Source of the DNA: Welwitschia mirabilis
Taxonomy: Eukaryota; Gnetophyta; Gnetopsida; Welwitschiales
Assembly: GCA_051453625.1 (NCBI GenBank)
Contig: JBOZIK010000001.1
Span: forward strand, 246,952,717 to 247,006,665
DNA length: 53,949 bases
Direction of reading: 5' to 3'
Below the pieces are notes generated by a model. It did not search any database, was not told the origin of the DNA, and saw only the letters and a list, made by a program, of their open reading frames with translations. Below, one piece after another: positions 25,869 to 38,456 of this stretch. The translations under genes and the position numbers were made by a program. Position 1 is the first letter of the stretch; each line of letters starts with the position of its first letter.

Positions 25869-26694
25869 ATAATATTTTATGAGATGGCCTATTTTGTGAC
25901 AATAGTAGCATTCTCAAGTTTATTTCCCCTAGGATGAATTGTATTGGGAGTTTTCTCTACCAGTTCCTTGTCCTCTATGTTTCTCTTATCCTTGGCCTCT
26001 TCCCTGACCTTTACCTCTACCTCTTTCATAGTATTATCCTCTACTTCTTTAACTAGGAAATCCTCTACCTCTATTAGAATATGATGTTTGCAAGTAAGAT
26101 TCTCATCATTATCTTTTGTAAGAATGTACTTATATTGTGATAGCCTTCTAGAGATTTATTCAAGGGAGAGAATTTTCAAATCTAATACATTATGAATGGT
26201 GATGGATACAGGTTTAAATGGTTCTATCAAGGATCTTAGGATTTGAGAATAACATCATTACTCTTGATTTTGAAATCTAGATCTTGCATCCTTTTAGCTA
26301 TACCCTTAACTCTCTAGATGTAATCTTTTACACTCTCATTGTCTTTCATATTTATGTCATCAAACTAGGTTCTAAGATTTTTCAATCTAATGGCCTTCAC
26401 ATTCTTATAGCCTAATAGATTTTATCTAACCCTTTTCATAACTTATACATGAAGCCACATTTCTTTATTTTTCTTAAATTTGTTATTGGGCATACTAAAA
26501 TGGATTATTATCATTGCCTCACCATCTTCTTTTCTACATTCATCATATTCTCTTCGATTATCCTCAGTTTTTACATAACAACATTCAACTTTGATGTAAT
26601 TCCAAAGCCCCTTGAATTTAAGGTATATTTCCATTCTCCTCTTCCAAACCTCAAATGCATCAATGTTAAGCTAGGAACATTTTCCCTTGCCCAT
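25869..26694 (-). pseudogene. Copia B gag remnant with zinc knuckle
   Basis: From an ATG near 26694 the minus strand gives FEVWKRRMEIYLKFKGLWNY, then DDINMKDNESVKDYI and a decayed ILRSLP-type segment, all typical of the UBN2 copia Gag. An Arg/Gly-rich linker (ERGRGKGQGRGQG, about 25990) precedes the nucleocapsid zinc knuckle CYYCHKIGHLIKYY at 25869-25910: CX2CX4HX4 is intact but the last Cys is Tyr. Several in-frame stops. Confidence 0.85.
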
Positions 26695-26868
26695 GATTCA
26701 AGGTAACCTAAAAATACATAAGAACTAATTAAGAAGGGTCTTTGCAAACAAGACAGGAATTATTTTAGAATTTTGTAAATGCCATCAAAAGGATAAATAA
26801 GATTCAAGATTTAATAGAACTAGATTCGTAAATAAGATTCACGATCTAGTATACATAAGAAACTCTAA

Positions 26869-26880
26869 GTTATGATACCA
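26869..26880 (-). other. Primer-binding site, tRNA-iMet type (copia B)
   Basis: Minus strand TGGTATCATAAC against the usual TGGTATCAGAGC, two bases inside the 5' LTR edge at 26883. It fixes the LTR boundary and the strand of the element. Confidence 0.85.
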
Positions 26881-26882
26881 AT

Positions 26883-28303
26883 TGAAATACAAAGGGCTTA
26901 GGATTTATTCCAAACTCAAATATGTATAGATGTGTATCAAGTTCTTACTCAAAGGTTTATCTTTAGTAACAAAAATAATGCTAGTTATTAACTAATCAAA
27001 GATGTTGTAATGAACAAAGTTAAAAAAAAAAAAAGATAATTTTAACTCATTTTGAAAAGATATCTTATAATTATAGATTTTATACAAATTGTCAATAATG
27101 AAAATTGATGTACATATAAGCATTTGTGAATTAGAATACTTTATAGAATTTTCACTATAGCAATTTACAAAATTTATTATCAAAAAAGATAAACCTGAGA
27201 GAATTTTCTAAGATCAATATGGTCTAGAATTGTAATAATTTTACCTTCAACAATGATCTAGACCTCCTAGTAAACTGTAGCTCTTGTATTTTCAATACTT
27301 GACCTAGATTTTGATTCTTTAGTGGCATTGAATGATCTTCATATTCTTTACTTTGTTTTCCCCTCAATCACCACTACTTTTAAGTGCAAAATTAACTCTT
27401 TGAGCCTTTTGAATTTCTTGAGGCTTTTTAAAAGGGAACTATAAGTTTTGGATATGAAAAAAATGCATGGTGATGGGAGAATTTCATCAAGATTCAAACA
27501 AAATTGAAAGGGAAAAGCAGTTTAGCATTAAAATTATAATTCCTCTTCTACCTTTGAATATTAAATTAGAACTCTAATAGTTATATGAATTAAAAAATAA
27601 TTAAGAAAGGATAACATATTAACATAGAAATATATTTAAAAAGATTTTACATAAAATGAAAAGAGCATTGTTCAACCTACTATTATTGGTTATCTTATGA
27701 CTGCAATAAGAAATAGAGATGTCTATAATAGGAATGTCTCAAATAAATTCAAGACTAAAATTACCTTTTTTGGACTTGGATTCATTACTATTAGACTTGA
27801 ATCACTATCATTGCAATGTTTATTTACACCATGGCTCTAGAACTAGGGAGGGCATGGACTTCTCTTTAAGAAGTAAGATAGAAAGATAGAGAATCTTAAC
27901 TTCATGAACATCCATGTTGCTTTTTCTAAGAGAACATGTAACTTATATAGATTATTGAAAGCTTTATTTTGGTAAGGTACAAGACTTTGGTAGGATGTTT
28001 AAAAGAGATTGACTAAGTTGTTTAATTAAAAGCAAGATAGAGCTAAAAATTTTTCCTTTATTTTCATTATAAACCATCAAATCTTATATATTTTTTTAGA
28101 ATCTGTGGATTTCTTAAATATAGCTGTTCTAATTTACTATTTTTTATTTGACATTATTGTCCTCTAGACTAGTGTGTCAAAATATGTAATTAGAATAATA
28201 GGGCTTTCTTAATTTATTTAGCAAAATATGCTAGGGCAACCTAATAATATTTCTATGTTTTTAAAGGAAACTGAGGGGAAATGAGCTCCAAAAGGTAAAT
28301 AGG
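26883..28303 (-). repeat. Copia B 5' LTR
   Basis: Plus strand starts TGAAATACAAAGGGC and aligns to 19475-20905 throughout. Similarity stops at AATAGG, exactly where the gypsy LTR of G1 begins (TGTTG at 28304). The last few bases of this LTR may therefore be missing here, cut by the gypsy insertion. Confidence 0.82.
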
Positions 28304-29945
28304 TGTTGTTTTATCAAATTGTATGTTTTTGATGGGACATTTTGAGTAATTTTGTGAGAAATTAGATAGTTTTAGATGGAATTTTACTGATTATGAATAT
28401 TTAATGGGATAATCATGGAAACATGTAATTATTCTCATATTTAGAGGTATTTCAAGAAGATTTTGATACCTAGCATTTTGACGAGAAGATCAGTGACTCA
28501 AGAGGCTGATTTATCTTAGCTAGAGAGCTCATGAAGCTTATCATCCCTTTTATTATCCCCATAATAGTCAAGATGATAGTGATGACATTGATTGCAGTGT
28601 AAGAATAGAAGCAAGAGAAGAAGCTAAAGAAGTTATTCCTTTATTGTGATGTGTCATCCCTATAGTTGACTAGATGATAGTTAGGATGAAAACTATTTTA
28701 TATGAATAAAATAAATTATCTTTATAATGGAATCATATGCCTTATATGGTCTGGTAGTATTTTGTCTCTGACTTCTAAGGTTTTATTTTTAGATAATTAA
28801 ATGTAAACCTATAAATACTTCCTTGCCCTCACTTCCAAAATTATCGTTTTTACTAGAAAGTCTTATAACAGGGTACTAAGGAGTAAGAGGTTCATCCTAT
28901 GTCATGAGGAGAAGTCTTCCTTGGTGTTAGGTTGTGTATCCTCCATTAAGGTGCTACTACTTTGTAAGTGGATGTTTGTTCAAGATTAATAAAAGATTGC
29001 TTTACTTCTATTATGTGAAGCTCCCTTATTATTTATGTTGATTACAATTCAATGATAGTTTCATAGTTAGTATAGGTTATAAGGGAAACCTTTATTAAGA
29101 TTCATATTATTAGTTTAGTACTTGTATTTCATCTCTTATTGAATTTTCATAACTTCATAGTTGCATTTATCTATATTCTATTTGATATACCTTATATCTT
29201 ATGTGGGTTAGGTTTATGTGATAGATTTTCCTAATTTATCTAAGTCATAAGGGCTAGTCTTTATGATAGAAAGATTCCTAGTTAAATAGATTCATTACTT
29301 AAATCATTTCATTTTCATTTCATCTATAAGCACTGCATTTGCATTTGTCTTACATTGTATTTCTATATTTTTTCTTACTTTTATTTATCTAAAGAAAAAA
29401 GACTAAAAATACTTTATCACAGTTAATTCTCTNNNNNNNNNNNNNNNNNNNNNNNNNNNNNNNNNNNNNNNNNNNNNNNNNNNNNNNNNNNNNNNNNNNN
29501 NNNNNNNNNNNNNNNNNNNNNNNNNNNNNNNNNNNNNNNNNNNNNNNNNNNNNNNNNNNNNNNNNNNNNNNNNNNNNNNNNNNNNNNNNNNNNNNNNNNN
29601 NNNNNNNNNNNNNNNNNNNNNNNNNNNNNNNNNNNNNNNNNNNNNNNNNNNNNNNNNNNNNNNNNNNNNNNNNNNNNNNNNNNNNNNNNNNNNNNNNNNN
29701 NNNNNNNNNNNNNNNNNNNNNNNNNNNNNNNNNNNNNNNNNNNNNNTTTTCTTACTTTTATTTATCTAAAGAAAAAAGACTAAAAATACTTTATCAAAGT
29801 TAATTCTCTAACTTTTAGCCTAGTACCTTCAATGAATTATAACATTTGAATTAACTCTTATCTATACTAGCATGGATTTATTCAATTATTAATGATTTAT
29901 AAGACTGCTTAAATACTTAAGGATTGCATAAGTTTACATCAAACA
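28304..29945 (+). repeat. G1 5' LTR
   Basis: Starts TGTTGTTTTATC and ends ACATCAAACA just before the primer-binding site. Aligns with 46879-48124 and, more distantly, with both G2 LTRs. It contains a 314-N gap (29433-29746) whose 63-base flanks are duplicated (29370-29432 and 29747-29809), so the true length is about 1.26 kb, like the other family LTRs. Confidence 0.85.
29370..29809. repeat. 314-N gap with duplicated flanks
   Basis: The 63 bases before and after the gap are the same apart from one or two mismatches. Removing the gap and one copy restores the LTR to the length of its partner at 46879, which supports an assembly artefact. Confidence 0.9.
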
Positions 29946-29969
29946 TTTTAGTACCATTATTGGGGAAGG
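29946..29969 (+). other. Primer-binding site, tRNA-Asp type (G1)
   Basis: Reads TTTTAGTACCATTATTGGGG then AAGG. The Athila-type site is TGGCGCCGTTGCCGGGG; the differences are mainly transitions. It immediately follows the terminal CA of the 5' LTR and sets the element on the plus strand. Confidence 0.8.
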
Positions 29970-32766
29970 CGACAAGGAGCTAGAGGATTATCACTATCTA
30001 TATAGGTAACTTGGATTTCAATTTGAGTTATCTATTTGAATAGTGTTGTATTTCTACTCAATATTTCATGGTTTATTCTCTACAATTTTCATTTTAGTAG
30101 TGTTAATGAGACCTATCATTCTTTCTATTGTCTAGATAATGATACAGATGATGATTTAGAATTAGTATTTTTTGCAATAAGATTTTCTATTTTTTGGTAG
30201 TGTAATAAAGTCAAAATTGTCCTCTATGTCATTAAAATAACTACAAAAATTACTATTAGTGTTATTTTTCTTTCTATTTTTTTTGTAGTTTATTTTTTTT
30301 CCTATTTCTATAAAACATTTTTATCATCTAGACAACAAGCAAGATGATAGTCATTACATACTTTCTAAGTTTTTAGAGTTCAAATGATTCTAGTAAAAAG
30401 ATGAAATATCAGAGGGAACAGAGCTTTATCTTCATCTTCTACCTATCTTCCTTACCATCTTAATAAACTCTTCCTATTCTATTCTTCTAATTTGTTTCTA
30501 TGAATAGTCATAATAGAACCCTTTAAGAAATGTTTACACAAAGGAGGAAAAACTTGAGAATTTGTGAGGAAAATGATAAAATAACACTTAAAGAAATTTT
30601 TCTAAAAAGAGAGTAAACAATACAAATGATGTTAATACTAGGAATTTGGCTTCTTCTTTTTTCAACCTTTTTATTTTCCCTCCTATTCTTTTCAAGCTTT
30701 ATGTAGAAATTTCTGTGAATATTTTCAACATTTTAGGGATTTCACCTTAGTTAGAAAAAATCCTATAATCATTTTAGAAAACCCCAATCATCTCCCATAA
30801 ATTAGTATGAAGAAGAACTATCTTCCATGAATTACCATGAAGAAGAAGAAGATTCACTTCATAAGTTAATCAAAGTAATGAAGAAGAAATAGGAAATTAA
30901 TAACAAAAATTTACAAAATTAAAACTAGAACTTAGAAAATCTGATTGAAATCCTTCAATAAACTATGATTCAAGGTCAACTATCTTAAGGTTATTTTACA
31001 ACATAACATTCTCAAACCTATCCTACTCATTCTACTATATCCTACCTTAACAAAATTGAGAAAAACTTAGGAATAAGTGGCACCAATTCTTGCTTTAAAA
31101 TTAAAAATAGGTTAGATCAAACTTCAACATCCCACTCGTTAGACGATAGAGAAAAGAAAGATAATGATAACTCAATTTTTCAACATTGATGAAAAGAATG
31201 ATTATTTATTAGATGATAATATTGAGACACTATATTATATCCTTGAAATCCATTTACACCTAAAGACTTCAAATGGAATAGAGCAATCATTTCATGAAGA
31301 ATCTGAAAATTTTTCAATCCATGATGAAAATAGAAAGTTCATTTCTCTTTATTATTTTTTTGATGAATACAATAACTTGAAAAATGAGAGCAATAATTAA
31401 TAAAAGAAGGAATATATAGTTGAAAACAATGATGAGGAAAGGATAAAAACAATTCAACAAAGTAATGATAAAGAAAATAAGGAAGAAAAGGAACATAATA
31501 AAGGACCCATAAAGATTTAGTCAAACTTAATAGAGAATAAACTAGTTTATTTCAATGCAACAAATCAACATAAAGATTTTACTCATGTTTCTCCATGACT
31601 TCCATTCATACTTTTGTTTAAAACTCCAAATCACATCCTTCATTCTATTTCTACTTTCACATTACCTTTTGATCTTGATAATGGGAATATTTCTTAATCT
31701 CTTCCATTTGAACCTTTATATAATTATCAAAGTCACATCCCTTTTCTTAACTTTANNNNNNNNNNNNNNNNNNNNNNNNNNNNNNNNNNNNNNNNNNNNN
31801 NNNNNNNNNNNNNNNNNNNNNNNNNNNNNNNNNNNNNNNNNNNNNNNNNNNNNNNNNNNNNNNNNNNNNNNNNNNNNNNNNNNNNNNNNNNNNNNNNNNN
31901 NNNNNNNNNNNNNNNNNNNNNNNNNNNNNNNNNNNNNNNNNNNNNNNNNNNNNNNNNNNNNNNNNNNNNNNNNNNNNNNNNNNNNNNNNNNNNNNNNNNN
32001 NNNNNNNNNNNNNNNNNNNNNNNNNNNNNNNNNNNNNNNNNNNNNNNNNNNNNNNNNNNNNNNNNNNNNNNNNNNNNNNNNNNNNNNNNNNNNNNNNNNN
32101 NNNNNNNNNNNNNNNNNNNNNNNNNNNNNNNNNNNNNNNNNNNNNNNNNNNNNNNNNNNNNNNNNNNNNNNNNNNNNNNNNNNNNNNNNNNNNNNNNNNN
32201 NNNNNNNNNNNNNNNNNNNNNNNATTCCTAATATCTCTCAATCCCTTCTCTTTAAAACTTTATATGATATTCAAAGAAACATCATTCCCTCTTTTACTAA
32301 GTTTACTTTGTTTTATGTCTTTAATCATTACTCTTTTAAAAAGTATAACTTGTGATATCTTGAAATTTTAAATTAGGTTAAACCTTATCTTATTAAAAAT
32401 AGTCCATGATTAGAATTAAATCTTGAGGAGCTGCTTAATCTTATAAAACATTCTAAAAATCCTTTAAAAACTTTTTGGATTCATTCTTTAATTAGTGGCT
32501 TGGATGCATTATATAATGACACTCATGAGTTACAATGATTTAATAAGAGATTATTTGTCAATGAAATTCATTACTTCTTCATCTCTTATTTATATTTTGA
32601 AATTTATGCTATAAGGTCTTATCCTTTTAATCTTTTTTCTTCAATTCATTTTACTCTAAAATGATTGTATACCTTTTATATTTTATCAACTTGTATGTAT
32701 TTGGTTTGATCCTTGTATTTATAAAAAATGTATAATATTTAGAATCATCTTTTACATAACTAGTTA
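29970..32766 (+). other. G1 leader and decayed gag region
   Basis: Expected to hold leader, gag and the start of pol. I could not read a convincing Gag motif. Frames at 31164-31400 (78 codons, acidic and Asn-rich, plus) and 31555-31755 are open but unrecognised. A 468-N gap at 31756-32223 has no duplicated flanks and may hide real sequence. Confidence 0.4.
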
Positions 32767-32865
32767 ACTTTTAAATGGTTAGGTTCTTATCTTTTAGAAA
32801 AAGTACATTCTAATAGCTCAATTGAAATATCTGATCCACATACTAGGGAAATTCATAAAAGATAA
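32767..32865 (+). pseudogene. G1 integrase C-terminal remnant
   Basis: Plus strand reads TFKWLGSYLLEKVHSNSS then IEISDPHTREIHK and stops. It is the counterpart of the G2 segment LTYKWLGPYLIQKVHSNGS on the minus strand near 36740 and of the Athila integrase tail (GPF-I--V-PNG-VEI). It shows that G1 once had a pol gene on the plus strand. Confidence 0.75.
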
Positions 32866-33042
32866 TAGACAAAGATTTAAAGTCCATGAATCACCTATCA
32901 ATTAAATCTTGAACATGATAAAAGTACTTATCTAAGTCCTCCTACCATTATCTAAATTATTCTTTACCCGATTCCTTTGATTGATGTCATGCTATTTCTT
33001 AAACACATTTAACTTAACATATTTATTACTTTATAAAGCTAC

Positions 33043-34287
33043 TGTTATGATGTCAATTTATGCAATTCTAAAGTCCTTTGAATAAACCTATAAATTAAAT
33101 AACTTGCAAAAAGAACACATGCTAGTATAGATAGGAGTTCACCCGAATCTCATAATCCCCATGAAGGCACTAAGCTCAGAGTTAAATAATTGATTCCAAA
33201 AGATATTTTTAGCCTTTTTATCTTTTAATAACTAAATTATAAAGTAAAATTTAATGCAAAGTAAATGGAGATAAAATGCAAATGGAAGTGAAATGAATTC
33301 TATTGGATCCTAATCTTTTTGTTACAAGAACTAGCTTCTCTATAATTTAGATTACTTAAAAAGAGAACTTACCTTGTTCCTAATCAATATGATCTACGAG
33401 ATATACCAAATAGAATATGGAACACAATGTGAAATGGAAATGAAATAACAATTCAAATATAAAATAATCAAAGTAAACCTTAGTAAAGGTTTCCTTTATG
33501 ATCTAAATAAATCATAGAATCTTCATTCAAACTATAACCAACTTAAACAATAAGGGACATAAACAGAATAATAATGAAAAGAGTAATTATATGGATTTAA
33601 GAACTTTACATTTACTTACAATAAAATAGCAGCATCTCAATGGAATAGACTCAGCCTAACACTAAGGAAGCTCCTTTCTATAGCTATTGGATGGATATCT
33701 TATCCTTTAATCATCTATCACAAATATATTAAGTACAAAAAGATGTTAATAGAAATGAAGGAGGGAAAGGGTATTTATAGTTTTACATTGAAGTTCTAGA
33801 AGGTTAACCCTAGAAGCTAGGAAATAAACTCTAATAGCCTAAATAGGTTTCTTGGCACTATTACAAAGATAATTCTTTTTTACCATAGAAAGATAGCTAT
33901 CACCCTAACTATCGTGAAGATGACAGAGGGGATGTCACCCTATATCAAAAGGTACACCATCAGCTTCATGTTCTGATATTAACCCTACAGCTTTGTTTAT
34001 GTTAGTAATGTTGTTATCCTACCTATCGTGGAAATGACAGAGGGAATAACAAGCTTTCTTATCTCCAATATCAAAGGTAAGTTAGTCTTCCATAGGGTGG
34101 ATCCTTCTTTCAAGTATGCAATGTCATAATAAGCCTAAGGAACCTTCAAATATGTTAAGAGTTACATGTATCAATGATCATCCTATTAGATCTTCATAAT
34201 CATTAGTATTACATCCAAACCTATATAATCATCCTATAAAATCACTCAAAATACATTATCAAATTCCTATAAATTGGCATCGTAGCA
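33043..34287 (-). repeat. G2 3' LTR
   Basis: On the plus strand it runs TGTTATGATGTC...GGCATCGTAGCA. 1245 bases, same length as its partner at 43486-44730. It contains two copies of the structured ATCC/GATAG motif (33895-33940 and 34012-34053). Confidence 0.9.
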
Positions 34288-34304
34288 TAGCCTCCTACTT
34301 AGCC
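34288..34304 (-). other. Polypurine tract of G2
   Basis: Minus strand GGCTAAGTAGGAGGCTA directly before the LTR start TGCTACGATG. The same AAGTAGGAGGCTA precedes the 3' LTR of G1 at 46878, which confirms both the family link and the LTR edges. Confidence 0.8.
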
Positions 34305-35940
34305 TTGTTAGCCCCTGACAAAGTGAGTCATTAACTATATTATGAGCTAATTTAACTAAGATAAAATAGCACTGAAAATATGTAAATTAAGTTCAATTAA
34401 ATCATGTAAGAATAAATATCACAAACAGATTAATTGAATAAATGCTAAAAATATCCCTAAGTCCCCTACTTAATCATGTCATCATAGAATAAATGAATGT
34501 CATATACATACAGAAATCATAAAATTTAACATTAAAAGCTCAAGAAATGATAATGTATATGCATATTACAGAAATAGAGATAATGTACTAATGTGACAAA
34601 CTTTAGTAGTGCTAATTTTAAAAGAGTTATCATAAGGGCAAAAGAACAAGAGTAGATATAGCATTCTTCTTATTTTTCCAAATGATCTGAAACATAACTA
34701 TAAGAAAACTCTATGAGTATTCTATTGTACTCCTGTAAGATAAAGTCCATGAATTTATTTAATTAACATGAAAAATAAATCCAAATAACTCATCATATAT
34801 ATGTAACATGAAATCTCAAAACATGATTCATTCAAAATGTATTCTCAAAATTACAAAAAAAAGGAGAAGAAAGATGTCCTAAATTTTACCAAAAATAAAG
34901 GATGAATGTTATCCCGTCTATCATGGGGATGATAGACATAGGATGACAGTGATCAAAAAAGCTATTTAAAGAGAAAAGATAAACCAAAACAATTTAAGAA
35001 ATAGATGAACATACATAAAATAGCAAAAAAATAGAAAGAAAATAGAAAGTAAATAAATAGCCTAAAAAGCATGCCCATAGAGGGATGCATGGAGGAAAGT
35101 GTAGAAATAGAAGAAAATAGACTAAGTAGAAGGAAACAATGCTCACAAACTTCACAAATGTGCCTAATCGCATGGAAAAATAAGAAATGAAACTCATCAA
35201 AACATGGAAACCTATCAAGAAGAGAACAATAATCCTATAGATAAACTAGTGAAAACACATTAACAAGAAACTAGGAAATGATTAAATCCATAATATTATG
35301 CTAGAAAAGTATGAAAAATAACTTTGAAAAATCCAATAAAATAGCTAAGAAAAAAATTAAAAGTGAAAACTAGAAACATAAAGAAGATTATGTACTTACC
35401 TTAAATTCTAACCTAACAAATTTCCTTGGCAACAATCATAAAATTACTTGATGAAAGATGCATGATAGTATGTAGAAACTATAAAGTACCACTCAATAAG
35501 GCAATGACTATGATAATGTGAAGTATCTCTAATGTAATCAAACAATGGACAATAATATAAGAAGTTGTGAAAATAGGAACTTATAAGCTACCATATCAAA
35601 ACAACACTATAATCCAAAAAGTAGAGTGATCATGTGGAAGTACTATAAATAAATAAATAAAATGGGTCTAGAAAATAAGCAATGCCTGTAATGATACTAG
35701 GGATACTACTAATCTCTTAGACTTGAAATGCAATTTATTTAACCATGATAAGGGAAGTGCAACCACTATTAGGGGAGTAATGACCCGCATAGCATGGCCA
35801 ACTAACCCCCCTAGTGGAGTTTCCACAGCTACCATATCGCACTACTAAAGACCCCTCTTAAGAAAATTTACCCTAGTATGCTTGTGGTAGGACATTATGG
35901 TGTCCATGTTTTCAAATATAATATGAAAGAGCATGGTCTT

Positions 35941-35997
<57 letters not shown>

Positions 35998-36109
35998 NNN
36001 NNNNNNNNNNNNNNNNNNNNNNNNNNNNNNNNNNNNNNNNNNNNNNNNNNNNNNNNNNNNNNNNNNNNNNNNNNNNNNNNNNNNNNNNNNNNNNNNNGAG
36101 ATTGGTCTT

Positions 36110-36177
<68 letters not shown>

Positions 36178-36610
36178 TTTTCCTTTTTTCCTTTTTTCTT
36201 GAATAACATTCCACATGACCAAGTACTTATAAGGATAACAGCAAAGTAATGAGATGTGTAATAAAGTAAGATCATGAAAAAACAACTAATTACTCATACT
36301 ATTGAAAAAAATAAAAGAATAAGAACATGAAAAAACAACTAATTACTCACACTATTAAAAAAAATAAAAGAACCAAGGCATCTTTCTTCAAAATGAAGTT
36401 CATAAACATATAAATGTTTGAAGATTAGATGAAGCCAATCTTATCATCTAAATGCTAAAGTAAAATCTTATGAATTATGGAAATTTCAGAAGTAAATACA
36501 TATGTCAAATTGAAAATATTCAAGTAATAACATGATGTTTACCTATGGAATGAATTAAAAAGAAATTTAAAAAATGAAAAAAGAAATATCCTTCTTAATG
36601 AAAGGGACTT
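34305..36610 (-). other. G2 3' untranslated region
   Basis: About 2.3 kb after pol with no recognised coding sequence. It holds one copy of the structured ATCC/GATAG motif (34908-34950), a long TC/GA microsatellite with a gap (35945-36173), and at 35760-35880 a block conserved in G1 (45055-45180). The 74-codon minus frame at 34994-35218 is hydrophobic and unrecognised. Confidence 0.6.
35930..36173. repeat. (TC)n microsatellite split by a 100-N gap
   Basis: Both sides of the gap (35998-36097) carry TGGTCTTTATTTC followed by a long TC run (about 35945-35997 and 36116-36173). Probably one microsatellite that failed to assemble. Arg/Glu and Ser/Leu frames over it are artefacts. Confidence 0.92.
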
Positions 36611-37635
36611 CCAAAAGAAGTTCTTCTATCATGTTAGAGGTTTTATTAGAAGATGACTTATAAATTTTTAACCTTTATCCATTAACTTTTTAAATTTCTC
36701 TGGTGTTTGGATTAGATATTTTAATTGAGCCATTTGAATGTACTTTTTGTATAAGATAAGGACCTAACCATTTATAAGTTAACTTGTTATGTAAATGATG
36801 TACTTGGGTATTATATAAAAGAACAAGTTGACCAGGTTCAAATTGCTTATGAATAATCTTTTCATTATGTCTGAACTTGGCTTGATCTTTATGTATGAGT
36901 TGACAATGTAAGACATGAGTACATTTTTCATCTAAATGGTTAAGTTGGGCTGATTGAGTTTTAATATTGTTATTTAAGTATACAAGATTACGTTAATGGA
37001 TAGATTGATAAGAATTATAGAAAACATCAACTGGTAAAACACAAACTTTTCTATACATAAGTTCATATGGTGAAAAACCTAGAGAGTTATGCTAAGTAGT
37101 ATGGTAAGCCCAGAGAACATCATTAAGTTTAGAGGACCATGCTTTTCTATTGATTAAAACTAATTTCTAAAGCATCTTTTTGATTTCTCTATTTGTATTT
37201 TTATCTTGGCTAGTAGTTTGAGGATGATAGGTACATGTAATTTTATGTTTAATACCAATGGACAAAAACCAAAACATTGAAAGATATGAGTTTAAACAAA
37301 ATTGTAAATTATTCCGGCATCATTTTTTATAGTAGGAATAACTTCTACCCACTTAGTAACATAATCAAACACTATAAGAATATATTTTTTATCATGATAA
37401 GATGGTGCAATCAGGCCTACAAAGTCAATTTCCCAATAATTAAAAGGTTCACATTCAAGTATAAGTTTGAGGAGTATATCTCGGGAATGAGTTAGGCTAT
37501 CATAATGTTGACATGCATCACAACTTGTAGAAAAGTTAAATGAATCCTTAAAAAGAGTAGGTCAATAAAAACTTGAGTAAATAATTTTCATAATAGTATT
37601 TCGGCTAGTAAAGTGTTTCCTACATATCCCACCAT
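36611..37635 (-). pseudogene. G2 integrase remnant
   Basis: Athila-type integrase on the minus strand: TSCDACQHYDSL (HHCC zinc part, about 37500), FNYWEIDFVGLIAPSY with the first catalytic Asp, then KYILIVFDYVTKWVEVIPT, YHPQT near 37220, NREIKKML, KLNDVLWAYHTT (about 37110) and the C-terminal FEPGQLVLLYNT...YKWLGPYLIQKVHSNGS. The second Asp region and the DDE Glu (family QVE, here replaced) are not intact, and there are several stops. Confidence 0.82.
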
Positions 37636-38322
37636 NNNNNNNNNNNNNNNNNNNNNNNNNNNNNNNNNNNNNNNNNNNNNNNNNNNNNNNNNNNNNNNNN
37701 NNNNNNNNNNNNNNNNNNNNNNNNNNNNNNNNNNNNNNNNNNNNNNNNNNNNNNNNNNNNNNNNNNNNNNNNNNNNNNNNNNNNNNNNNNNNNNNNNNNN
37801 NNNNNNNNNNNNNNNNNNNNNNNNNNNNNNNNNNNNNNNNNNNNNNNNNNNNNNNNNNNNNNNNNNNNNNNNNNNNNNNNNNNNNNNNNNNNNNNNNNNN
37901 NNNNNNNNNNNNNNNNNNNNNNNNNNNNNNNNNNNNNNNNNNNNNNNNNNNNNNNNNNNNNNNNNNNNNNNNNNNNNNNNNNNNNNNNNNNNNNNNNNNN
38001 NNNNNNNNNNNNNNNNNNNNNNNNNNNNNNNNNNNNNNNNNNNNNNNNNNNNNNNNNNNNNNNNNNNNNNNNNNNNNNNNNNNNNNNNNNNNNNNNNNNN
38101 NNNNNNNNNNNNNNNNNNNNNNNNNNNNNNNNNNNNNNNNNNNNNNNNNNNNNNNNNNNNNNNNNNNNNNNNNNNNNNNNNNNNNNNNNNNNNNNNNNNN
38201 NNNNNNNNNNNNNNNNNNNNNNNNNNNNNNNNNNNNNNNNNNNNNNNNNNNNNNNNNNNNNNNNNNNNNNNNNNNNNNNNNNNNNNNNNNNNNNNNNNNN
38301 NNNNNNNNNNNNNNNNNNNNNN
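37636..38322. other. Assembly gap, 687 N
   Basis: No duplicated flanks seen. It falls between RNase H and integrase of G2 and presumably hides the RNase H tail and integrase N-terminus. Confidence 0.9.
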
Positions 38323-38456
38323 AGTTTTATATTGGTTATGGTTCCAATGTTAAGGAGTTTTGATAACCATAAGGTAGTTCACAATATCAGCATACCAAGG
38401 AGTGGGATAAGTAAAAGAGATAAAATAAATTTATTTAATCATAAAGAGTTATTCAT

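Larger units (their letters stand above)
19475..28303 (-). mobile_element. Copia B: near full-length decayed Ty1-copia element
   Basis: On the minus strand: 5' LTR (26883-28303), tRNA-iMet primer-binding site (26869-26880), gag (about 26694-25869), protease (about 25680), integrase (25400-24660), RT (about 23400-22545), RNase H (22540-22020), about 1.1 kb of non-coding sequence, and the 3' LTR (19475-about 20905). The order gag-PR-IN-RT-RH is diagnostic of Ty1-copia. All domains carry stops and frameshifts, and the LTRs are clearly diverged, so the insertion is old and inactive. The length of about 8.8 kb includes two gaps. No target duplication was confirmed; the outer edge of the 5' LTR abuts a gypsy LTR. 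Confidence 0.85.

Noticed and set aside
35878-36249. Ser/Leu and Arg/Glu repeat proteins over the TC run
   Set aside because: Translations of a dinucleotide microsatellite split by a gap.
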